Source: Deltaproteobacteria bacterium (GTDB lineage: Bacteria; Desulfobacterota_C; Deferrisomatia; Deferrisomatales; JACRMM01). Taken from it: DNA of 14,008 nucleotides. Each line of letters starts with the position of its first letter. Positions within the stretch are counted from its first letter, which is position 1. This document shows, piece by piece, positions 1 through 6,233 of this stretch. The stretch covers positions 1 to 14,008 of the forward strand of contig JACRCS010000938.1 in NCBI GenBank assembly GCA_016218905.1, read 5' to 3'. The position numbers and the translations under genes are program-made. The notes beneath the pieces are model-generated. The model worked only from the letters and a program-made list of their open reading frames with translations. It ran no database searches and was not told where the DNA came from.

Positions 1-811
1 CCACTTCGAGGGGTCCGGGGCCGATGCCGCCGAGCGCGATCCGCGCGCGGCGGCACGTCCGGTCTGCCGGATCGACGAGGAGCGAGGCGGCGACGCTGGC
101 GAGCGGGAAGTCGATCGCCTGCCGGGTGCGGTGCTTGTAGTAGGCCGACCAGGCTCCTCGGGAGGAGGGCGGCACGTGGATGTTCAGCAGCAGCTCGTCC
201 TCGGCGAGATGGAAGGGAGCTTTCCCGTCCCCCGAGTAGAGCTCGCGGAGGGGGACGGTCTTCATCGCCCCCGCGGACGCGACCGTCACCGAGGCGTCCA
301 GGGCGAGCAGCGCCGGGGCCAGGTCCCCGCTGAAGACGGCGAAGCACCGGCCACCGCCGCCGACCGCGTTGCACGTCTTCCCCCCCATTTTGAGGCACGT
401 GGGGCGGGAGCTCCGCCACGCCTCCGACTGGTTGTAGTAGCAGCACCGCGTATCCAGCAGGAGATTGCCTCCCACGGTCCCCATGTGCCGCAGCTGGGGA
501 GAACCCACCGCCCTTGCCGCGTCCCGGAGGAGCGGGTAGCGCTCCGAGACGACTTCGCTCGTCTCCAGTGTCCTCAGCTTCGTCAGAGGTCCCACGCGCA
601 GCCCGGCCTCCTCCGTGAACTCGATCCCCGCCAGGCCGGGAACCTTCTCGGGGGAGAGCAGGCACCTGGGACGGAGCAGGCCCTGCTTCAGGGAAGGAAG
701 CAGGTCGGTCCCTCCCGCGATCACCTTGGCTTCCTGGCCTCGCTCCCGCAGAAGCGAGAGGAGTCCCCGCAAGGTATCCGGCGCGGCGTATTCCAGGCTC
801 GGGAGTGGCAT
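1..811 (-). CDS. hcrB: 4-Hydroxybenzoyl-CoA reductase beta subunit homologue (FAD and [4Fe-4S]), 3' end outside window
   Basis: Reading the minus strand from the ATG at 811 gives 270 uninterrupted codons that run off the left edge. It is a CoxM-type FAD subunit: AGGTDLLPSLKQG (32-44) and MGTVGGNLLLDTR (110-122). It then has the HcrB-specific insert, with RCCYYNQSEAWR (122-133), CLKMGGKTC (139-147) and RCFAVFSGDLAPALL (155-169). Cys123, Cys139, Cys147 and Cys156 match, offset by one, the four cysteines binding the extra [4Fe-4S] cluster in the Thauera aromatica enzyme. HCR removes the 4-hydroxyl of 4-hydroxybenzoyl-CoA to give benzoyl-CoA, using low-potential electrons. The alpha and gamma subunits are not visible; they may lie beyond the edge. 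Cys124 adjoins the first ligand. Position after the ppsAB-like pair fits anaerobic phenol use. Confidence 0.88.
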   Translation of the reverse strand, partial: MPLPSLEYAAPDTLRGLLSLLRERGQEAKVIAGGTDLLPSLKQGLLRPRCLLSPEKVPGLAGIEFTEEAGLRVGPLTKLRTLETSEVVSERYPLLRDAARAVGSPQLRHMGTVGGNLLLDTRCCYYNQSEAWRSSRPTCLKMGGKTCNAVGGGGRCFAVFSGDLAPALLALDASVTVASAGAMKTVPLRELYSGDGKAPFHLAEDELLLNIHVPPSSRGAWSAYYKHRTRQAIDFPLASVAASLLVDPADRTCRRARIALGGIGPGPLEV

Positions 812-864
812 GTTTGCGCCTTTCTCGGGACCGGTCGCACGGGACCGGCTTCCCGATCGTCCCT
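812..864 (-). promoter_or_regulatory. Short gap with a 14-base-spaced direct repeat before the hcrB-like gene
   Basis: Between the ppsB-like stop and the hcrB-like ATG the minus strand has CCGGTCCCG twice (plus-strand positions 826-834 and 840-848), one start 14 bases after the other. It might be a protein-binding site or chance in GC-rich DNA. AAAGGCG near 817-823 is a plausible ribosome-binding site. No promoter is evident. Confidence 0.3.
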
Positions 865-1965
865 TCAGGGGTTCTTGGGCGAGACGGCGACGCCCGCGAC
901 GAGGCTTCCGACGATCGCTTCCAAGGCGGACTTCGACCGTGCCCCCTCGAGGGCGCACGAGCTCTTCTTGAGCGCCCAGACCGTCTCCGGCCGCGCCTGC
1001 AGGATCATGAGATTTGCCGGGAAGGCGAGCGCATCGTCCAGGGCCCACTCGACGTCCATGGGCCTGCCGTAGTGTCGCTCTATGAGCCGGGCCACTCGCG
1101 CCAGCTCCTGGATCTCCTCGTCCCGCAGAGAAGGCAGGGCCTGGCTCTCGGCCGACACCCGCGCCACGTGCAGACCCCGACCCAAAGGGTCCACCTGAAA
1201 GGCGGAGGGCTTGCAGACCACCTTCCGCTGGAGGATGTCCCTCGTGACCTTGTCCACGAGGAACTCGTCGGGGGTGATGGCTCCCGAGACGACGCCCTCT
1301 CCGAACCCCCACGCCGAGTTGATCGCCACCTTGGACCGATCGCCGTTGACCGGATTCAGCGTGAAGAGCACGCCCGAGCTGCGGGCCTTCACCATCGTCT
1401 GCACGCCGACCGCGATCCGCACGTTCTCGTGGGTGAAGCCCTTCTCTTCCCGATACGCGATCACGCGATCCGAGAAGAGGCTCGCCCAGCAGAACGACAC
1501 GCGCTTCACCACGGCTTCCTCGCCCCGGACCCAGAGGTACGTGTCCTGCTGGCCGGCGAAGGACGCGTCCGCCAGGTCCTCGAGGGTGGCGCTGGAACGA
1601 ACGGCGACGGGCAGATCCCGGGTTCCGCAGCGATCGCAGAGCTCTCGATAGGCCGCTCGAACGGCTCGCCCGGTCTCTTCCGGAACGCCGGCCTCCCGGA
1701 TCATGGCGCGTGCCCTCTCGCCCACCCGCTCCAGGACCACCCCTTCACGCGTGCCGCGAACGACTTCGCAGATGGGGTCCTTGATCCCCGTCCGGACCAG
1801 GAAGTCGTGGTAGGCGTCGGTGGTGACGGCGAAGCCGGAGGGGACTCGGATCCCCGCTTTCAAAAGCTCTCCCAGGCTCGCGCACTTGCCCCCGACGAGG
1901 GTCGCGTCGTCCCGACCGCACTCGTCGAACCAGCGGATCGTCTCGAACGGGGTGGCTGACGACAT
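865..1965 (-). CDS. ppsB: Phenylphosphate synthase-like phosphotransferase, ATP-grasp (beta) subunit
   Basis: Resembles the 40-kDa subunit of phenylphosphate synthase, homologous to the N-terminal ATP-binding part of PEP synthase. It would use ATP to phosphorylate the catalytic histidine of the neighbouring subunit. The ATG at 1965 gives 366 residues, the expected size; AAGGGA lies about nine bases upstream, and the long open frame further upstream is a shadow of the ppsA-like gene. Motifs: LVGGKCASLGEL (23-34), AVRSSATLEDLADASFAGQQ (121-140), SGVLFTLNP (197-205), WGFGEGVVSGAITPDEF (219-235), DVEWALDD (304-311) and ILQARPETVW (321-330). All are typical of pyruvate phosphate dikinase N-terminal domains. 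No swivelling domain is attached, so it needs a separate partner, here His570 next door. Confidence 0.83.
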   Translation of the reverse strand: MSSATPFETIRWFDECGRDDATLVGGKCASLGELLKAGIRVPSGFAVTTDAYHDFLVRTGIKDPICEVVRGTREGVVLERVGERARAMIREAGVPEETGRAVRAAYRELCDRCGTRDLPVAVRSSATLEDLADASFAGQQDTYLWVRGEEAVVKRVSFCWASLFSDRVIAYREEKGFTHENVRIAVGVQTMVKARSSGVLFTLNPVNGDRSKVAINSAWGFGEGVVSGAITPDEFLVDKVTRDILQRKVVCKPSAFQVDPLGRGLHVARVSAESQALPSLRDEEIQELARVARLIERHYGRPMDVEWALDDALAFPANLMILQARPETVWALKKSSCALEGARSKSALEAIVGSLVAGVAVSPKNP

Positions 1966-1979
1966 GGTGGTCGATCCCT

Positions 1980-3827
1980 TCAACCCGCGGGTCCCAGGAG
2001 GGTGACCGTTCCCGCCGTACCGTCCACGCGCACCCGCTGGCCGGTCTTGAGCACCCGGGTCGCCGTCCCCGTGCCCACGACCGCCGGAAGGCCGTACTCT
2101 CGGCAGACGATGGCCGCGTGACACATGATTCCGCCCACGTCGGTGACGGCGGCCTTGATCTTCGTAAAGGCGGTCGCCCAGCTCGGGCTCGTGGTCGGGC
2201 ACACCAGGACCTCTCCGTCCTGGAGGCCGGCGATCTCCGCCACGGTGCGGCAGACCCGAACCGGACCTTCCACCAACCCGGGGCTTCCGGAGAAGCCCTC
2301 GAGCGCGGCCCCCTCTCTTTCCGGGAGACTCCTCCTCTTCGACCAGGCGGCCATCGATTTGCCGGTGATGCCCCACAGCGCGATGGTGAAGGGCTCGGTG
2401 ATCACCTCCGGCGGCGTTCCGACCGCGGGCGGGGGCGTCCAGTCCCGAAACTTCTCCATGACCCCCTTGCGCCAGGCGATCTCGGGGCCCCACTGGAGCT
2501 TCCCGTAGGGCTTCGTACCCGTGGCCCACGCCGTCACGAGGTCCCACAAGGCCTGCTTGATCTCGTGCCGGTTGAGAAGCCAGATGTCTTCCACGTCGTC
2601 CCAGAAGCCGGCGGCCACGAAGCGGCGGGAGAGGTCGCGCATCTTGTTCCAGAAGATCGAGTGGAACCAGTGCTCCACGTAGAAGATGTGGCTCTCCACG
2701 TAGGGAAAGACCCGCTGGGCCGTGGCTACCAGATCGTCGAAGGTCTCCCTCGCGGAGTCGTCGTCCAGGAGCTCCCGGTACTCGGAGACGATCCGGTCCC
2801 GCTCCCGTTTGAGCTCGCCGATGGGCCGGCGGAGCCCTTCGCCCGCCTTCACCTTCTGGATGTAGAGGCGGATGGAGGCCAGGGGCACCTCGAGGTTGTC
2901 GAGCCAGGAGGGGTCGTGGTGGAACCAGCCCGTCCCGGTCGAGATGTAGAACCACGGGTACTTGGCCGCCTCGAACCTCTGCTCCCAGATGCGCCCGTCC
3001 GGGGAAGTCTTGAGCCACGCCATGAGCTCTTCGCACGGCCTCTCCCGGAGGAGCTCCTCCTCGATCCGGAGGTCGCAGGCGAGCCGCGCGAGGGTCTTCA
3101 GCTCCTCGTCGGGCTGGTAGAGGATGACGTCGATCCCGCTCACCATCTGGGTGACCCGCTGGATGGGGATGCCCGGGAAGGCCGTTTCGCAGAAGTTCAG
3201 GAGCGTGACGTAGGCCGCGTACCCGAGGTTCAGGAACTCGAAGTGGTACTGCCACGCCAGGATCCCGAGACTGATCAGCTTGTCGTACGTCTCCAGCAGG
3301 TCGTAGGCCGAGCTCTTGCCGGCGCCGCTCCGGACGACCGAGAGGTCCTCCATCTCGGGGAGCGCCGGGATCTTCAGCTCGTCCAGTTCCTTGATCACCC
3401 GGTTGATCTTGACCTCCCACTGCTCGTAGAGGTCGTCCCAGTTCCGGTAGTAGTACCCCGCCCGCTCCAGGAAGTGCCCGACCCGGCGGCCGACCTCCTC
3501 GGGGTCCTTCACGGGCACCGGGGTGATGTAGACGCGGCCGTTGATCAGGCGGTGATCGATGCCGTTGGCCGGGGGTACCATGAAGACCCGGGTGTTGTAC
3601 TGGGAGAGCGCGAGATACCACGCCTCGTCCCAGATGAGGTCGAAGGGATAGACCGCCTCCGGGTAGTGGAGGCCGTCGTGGAACCAGAACATCGACTCCT
3701 CGTAGGCCCTCCGCTCCGGGTCCTCCTTCGAGAAGCGGTAGTAGTACGGAAACATCCGCTCCCACCCCTCGGTGCCCGGGATGGTCGGCACCTCGTGGGG
3801 ACTCGGGAAGCCGCTACCCTCGGTCAT
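1980..3827 (-). CDS. ppsA: Phenylphosphate synthase-like phosphotransferase, histidine (alpha) subunit
   Basis: Resembles the 70-kDa subunit of phenylphosphate synthase, which takes phosphate from a phosphohistidine and places it on phenol in anaerobic phenol degradation. The 615 residues divide into a long aromatic-rich helical N-terminal part (about 1-500, with YYYRF, YYYRNW, WFHHDPSW, EHWFHSIFW) that probably holds the substrate site, and a C-terminal swivelling phosphohistidine domain (about 510-612). The latter contains CPTTSPSWATAFTKI and TDVGGIMCHAAIVCREYG; the phosphorylated His is His570, almost the same number as His569 reported for the Thauera aromatica enzyme. The ATP-grasp partner follows 14 bases downstream, the gene order known for pps. 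Other phenol-like hydroxyl substrates are possible, and related PEP-utilising pairs exist. Confidence 0.8.
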   Translation of the reverse strand: MTEGSGFPSPHEVPTIPGTEGWERMFPYYYRFSKEDPERRAYEESMFWFHDGLHYPEAVYPFDLIWDEAWYLALSQYNTRVFMVPPANGIDHRLINGRVYITPVPVKDPEEVGRRVGHFLERAGYYYRNWDDLYEQWEVKINRVIKELDELKIPALPEMEDLSVVRSGAGKSSAYDLLETYDKLISLGILAWQYHFEFLNLGYAAYVTLLNFCETAFPGIPIQRVTQMVSGIDVILYQPDEELKTLARLACDLRIEEELLRERPCEELMAWLKTSPDGRIWEQRFEAAKYPWFYISTGTGWFHHDPSWLDNLEVPLASIRLYIQKVKAGEGLRRPIGELKRERDRIVSEYRELLDDDSARETFDDLVATAQRVFPYVESHIFYVEHWFHSIFWNKMRDLSRRFVAAGFWDDVEDIWLLNRHEIKQALWDLVTAWATGTKPYGKLQWGPEIAWRKGVMEKFRDWTPPPAVGTPPEVITEPFTIALWGITGKSMAAWSKRRSLPEREGAALEGFSGSPGLVEGPVRVCRTVAEIAGLQDGEVLVCPTTSPSWATAFTKIKAAVTDVGGIMCHAAIVCREYGLPAVVGTGTATRVLKTGQRVRVDGTAGTVTLLGPAG

Positions 3828-3830
3828 GGT

Positions 3831-3837
3831 TCCTCCT
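3831..3837 (-). promoter_or_regulatory. Ribosome-binding site of the ppsA-like gene
   Basis: On the minus strand AGGAGGA lies three bases ahead of the ATG at 3827. It is one of the strongest Shine-Dalgarno matches in the window and confirms this start; the spacing is short. Confidence 0.65.
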
Positions 3838-3848
3838 GCCGGCCCTTC

Positions 3849-4250
3849 CTAATCGATCACCTCGACGAGGACGCCGTTCATGAAGGCCGGGTTCAGGAAC
3901 GCGTACCGGCTCTTCTCCCAGACGCGCGGAGTCTTGTCGAGCATCTGAAAGCCCGCGTCCGCGAGCTTCTTCATGGCCTCGACCGTGTCCGGCACCTTGA
4001 ACGAGACGAGCATCACGCCCTCTCCCCGCTTCTTGAGGAAGCGGTCCACGTCGCTCCCCTCGCGCGTGGAGGACATCAGCTCGTAGCCGACCTCGCCCAC
4101 GTAGTAGCGCGCGACGTCGATGGCCTCCGCCTCGTGCCGGTACTCCAGGTCCGGTCGGCTCTTCCCCAGGAAGGGCTCCCAGACGGTCTTGGCCTTCTCC
4201 AGATCCCTCACGGCGATACAGATGTGGTCGATCTTCTCGATCCCGATCAA
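3849..4250 (-). CDS. VOC-fold protein resembling methylmalonyl-CoA epimerase, metal ligands incomplete
   Basis: Small vicinal-oxygen-chelate protein (133 residues, TTG start at 4250). The pattern resembles methylmalonyl-CoA epimerase and glyoxalase: KIDHICIAVRDLEKA (6-20), YELMSST (56-62), DRFLKKRGEGVMLVSFKV (69-86) and NGVLVEVID at the end. Of the expected metal ligands, His9 and Glu130 are present. The His pair normally seen in RGEGLHHI-like sequence is Met80-Leu81 here, and Glu57 stands near the usual Gln position. A classical Co/Mn epimerase site therefore looks incomplete. It may use another ligand set, bind a CoA ester without epimerising it, or be a substrate-specialised VOC enzyme of this pathway. 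It sits between the OYE-type gene and ppsA-like gene, ending in an ordinary TAG. Confidence 0.82.
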   Translation of the reverse strand: MIGIEKIDHICIAVRDLEKAKTVWEPFLGKSRPDLEYRHEAEAIDVARYYVGEVGYELMSSTREGSDVDRFLKKRGEGVMLVSFKVPDTVEAMKKLADAGFQMLDKTPRVWEKSRYAFLNPAFMNGVLVEVID

Positions 4251-4253
4251 GGG

Positions 4254-4264
4254 CTCTCCTCCTC
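4254..4264 (-). promoter_or_regulatory. Strong ribosome-binding site deciding a TTG start
   Basis: On the minus strand GAGGAGGAGAG ends three bases before the TTG at 4250, with its GGAGG core seven bases away. No ATG or GTG lies nearby in frame, and the family's N-terminal IDHICIAV follows at once, so TTG is the start of the VOC gene. Confidence 0.7.
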
Positions 4265-4271
4265 GATGAGG

Positions 4272-5612
4272 TTAGGTTCGCACGCCCAGGCGATACCCGT
4301 CCCGAATCGCGTTGTGCATGTCTCGGGGCACCACCGCGTCCCCGACGATGTAGACCTCGTCGCACAGGTACTCGCAGCTGACGAGCAGGTCCTGCTCGGA
4401 GCGGCGCGGCCCGGCGCAGACGATCGTGTCCGTCCCGAGGACCTCCTCGTTCCCGGTGGCGAGCCGCACCCGGAGGCCGCCGGTCTCCACGCCGAGGGGG
4501 TGGGCCTCGGAGAGGACGCGGACGCCGAGCTCGTCGAGCCACTTCTTGTGGCGCCAGCGGAACGTGATGCCCAGGTCCCGCCCCCACTGCTTCCCCTCCT
4601 CGAGGAGGGTCACCTTCCTGCCGTTCGTTGCCAGGTACTCGGCCGTGACGAGGCCGAGCCGCTCGCTGGAGACCACGAGGACCCGGTCCCCCACCTCGTT
4701 CGCTTCCAGGCCGCCCTCCATGAACGCGAGGGCCGACAGGGTCGGAAGGCCGACGGCGGCGAAGGGCAGCGGCGGCAACCGAACGCCGGTAGCCACGACG
4801 AGGACGTCGGGCTTCAGCTTCTTGACCAGGGTGGGCGTCACCGGGGTCCCCAGGACGAGCTTCACGCCGTGCTTGGCGACCATGGTCCCGTAGAAGTCGT
4901 GGGCGCGGCGCATCGACTCCGGGCCGCTGAGCTCCCGCAGGGCTGCGGTCGTCTGCCCGCCGATCCGGTCCCCGACCTCGTAGACGGTGACGTCGTGGCC
5001 CCGCTGCGCCGCGGTGATGGCGAACTCGAGCCCGGCCGGCCCGGCGCCGGCGACGACGATCCTCTTCGAGCGCACGGCCCGGGTGAGGTCGTACTCCGGC
5101 TCGACCTCGTGGCCCAGCCGGGGGTTCATGGTGCACTTGTACGGGATGTCCGAGAAGAGGTGCGCGAGGCAGGTGAGGTCGCCGATGCAGGGGCGGATCT
5201 CCTCCGGCCGCCCGTCGCGGACCTTCACGATGGCCTGGGGGTCGGCGAGCAGGGGCCGGCACACCTCCCAGAGGTCCATCTTCCCCTCGGCGATGGCCCG
5301 CTCGGCGAGGAACGGGTCGGCCAGGCGCGGCCCGAAGGCCACCGGGATCCCGAGCTCCCTCTTGGCCGCGGCCGAAACGGGGACCCACCCGTCGCTCGGC
5401 ACGTCGCGCCCGAGGGCCCCCTGCCGCGATTCGTGCCAGCCGATGACGAGAGAGATCATGTCGCAGCCGGCCCGTTCGGCGACCTTCATGATCTCGAGGC
5501 ACTCCTCCTGGGAGTTGCCCCCGTACTCGTCCATGAGCTCCACCCCGTTCAGGCGGACGACGAGAGGCGTCTCGGGGAGGAGGTGCTTGATCTCGGCGAT
5601 CAGCTCGGTCAT
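4272..5612 (-). CDS. C-terminal fragment (446 residues) of the interrupted OYE-type flavoprotein
   Basis: Continuation in the same frame after the TAG. The first ATG is at 5612, with no clear ribosome-binding site before it (preceding bases read like coding sequence for ENRCRF), so efficient internal initiation is doubtful. It holds the rest of the barrel, the iron-sulfur linker CIGDLTC then 11 residues then C (142-160 of this fragment), a Rossmann GAGPAG (189-194) that binds the first dinucleotide, and a second dinucleotide domain around VLVVSSERLGLVTAEYLA. The final part, DEVYIVGDAVVPRDMHNAIRDG, matches the usual flavin-binding end. The stop is TAA, 21 bases before the VOC gene. Confidence 0.72.
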   Translation of the reverse strand: MTELIAEIKHLLPETPLVVRLNGVELMDEYGGNSQEECLEIMKVAERAGCDMISLVIGWHESRQGALGRDVPSDGWVPVSAAAKRELGIPVAFGPRLADPFLAERAIAEGKMDLWEVCRPLLADPQAIVKVRDGRPEEIRPCIGDLTCLAHLFSDIPYKCTMNPRLGHEVEPEYDLTRAVRSKRIVVAGAGPAGLEFAITAAQRGHDVTVYEVGDRIGGQTTAALRELSGPESMRRAHDFYGTMVAKHGVKLVLGTPVTPTLVKKLKPDVLVVATGVRLPPLPFAAVGLPTLSALAFMEGGLEANEVGDRVLVVSSERLGLVTAEYLATNGRKVTLLEEGKQWGRDLGITFRWRHKKWLDELGVRVLSEAHPLGVETGGLRVRLATGNEEVLGTDTIVCAGPRRSEQDLLVSCEYLCDEVYIVGDAVVPRDMHNAIRDGYRLGVRT

Positions 5613-5666
5613 GAAGCGGCAGCGGTTCTCCAGCGAGCCGCCGTACTCGTCGGTGCCCTGGTTCGT

Positions 5667-6233
5667 CTAGGGCGACAGGAAGCCGGCCAACAAATAGCCC
5701 ATGAAGCTCGTGACCTCCACCATGTCGAAGCCCGCCTGCACCGCGCGGCGGCAGGCCTGGACGTGGTCGTCGATGGCCCTGCGGATGTCGGCGCGGGTCA
5801 TCTCCCGGGGAGGCCGGAAGTGCTTCAGGCTCTGGGGCGTGCTCGACGGCTGCAGACAGTAGTCGAGCTCGATGCCCCCGTAGCGCCCGCCGTGAAGGAT
5901 CTGCTGGCAGGCGATCGCGTCGTGGCGGTGGATCAGGTCCGCCACCTTGGAGAGCGACGGGATGAACTTGTCCGAGTAGAGCGCGAGCTGCCGCAGGTAC
6001 GCCCGCCCTTCCCCCCGCTCGTCGGGGTACGCTCCCTGGTTCGTGATGATCCCGGCGTCGCAGCGGGCGATCGACTCCATGCGGGCGAACTCCCGAGGGG
6101 AGGTGTAGCCCTCGGGCGTGCAGAAGTTGGAGATGCAGCAGGCCGCGTACTTGACGCGGTTCCTGGACGTGAGCTTCCCGACCTTCAGGGGCTCGAAGAG
6201 GTGGGCGAAGCGGCTGTCGACTGCGGGCTTCAT
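5667..6233 (-). CDS. N-terminal fragment (188 residues) of the interrupted OYE-type flavoprotein
   Basis: Product if translation stops at the TAG: the first half of the FMN barrel only. It includes VGKLTSRNRVKYAAC (18-32), the QxLHxGR-like motif QILHGGR (111-117) and VEVTSFMGYLLAGFLSP (172-188). In typical family members this last stretch reads like HGAHGYLL and carries the active-site histidines; here Thr-Ser-Phe-Met stands in their place. A half barrel should not fold into an active enzyme, so alone it is probably non-functional. The ATGA overlap with the large-subunit gene suggests coupled translation. Confidence 0.7.
   Translation of the reverse strand: MKPAVDSRFAHLFEPLKVGKLTSRNRVKYAACCISNFCTPEGYTSPREFARMESIARCDAGIITNQGAYPDERGEGRAYLRQLALYSDKFIPSLSKVADLIHRHDAIACQQILHGGRYGGIELDYCLQPSSTPQSLKHFRPPREMTRADIRRAIDDHVQACRRAVQAGFDMVEVTSFMGYLLAGFLSP

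Larger units (their letters stand above)
4272..6233 (-). pseudogene. OYE/2,4-dienoyl-CoA reductase-type flavoprotein interrupted by one in-frame TAG
   Basis: A 653-position frame for an NADH:flavin oxidoreductase of the FadH/trimethylamine dehydrogenase/BaiCD type: an FMN TIM barrel (about 1-340), an iron-sulfur linker (349-367), then an FAD/NAD(P)H-binding half starting at VVAGAGPAG (about 393-401). The length fits the family. Codon 189 (5667-5669) is TAG, between FLSP and TNQGTDEYGGSLENR, a spot normally filled by Tyr, Leu or similar residues, so one base change explains it. Nothing else is lost and the frame is intact on both sides. TAG ends three other genes here, so general recoding is not supported. 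It may be a fresh nonsense mutation, a sequence error, or readthrough. The ATG at 6233 overlaps the large-subunit stop. Confidence 0.75.

Noticed and set aside
131..1959. Open frames on the plus strand over the left end
   Set aside because: They are antisense to the hcrB-like and ppsB-like genes, whose minus-strand translations show clear family motifs.
1966..3765. 600-codon upstream extension of the ppsB-like frame
   Set aside because: This part lies in another frame of the ppsA-like gene and is Arg/Gly/Pro-rich. The ATG at 1965 starts the conserved domain and gives the expected 366 residues.
5667..5669. Genome-wide TAG recoding (for example pyrrolysine)
   Set aside because: TAG ends livM, the CoxS-like and the VOC genes exactly where the proteins should end, and no pyl gene is visible. 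Site-specific readthrough remains only a possibility.
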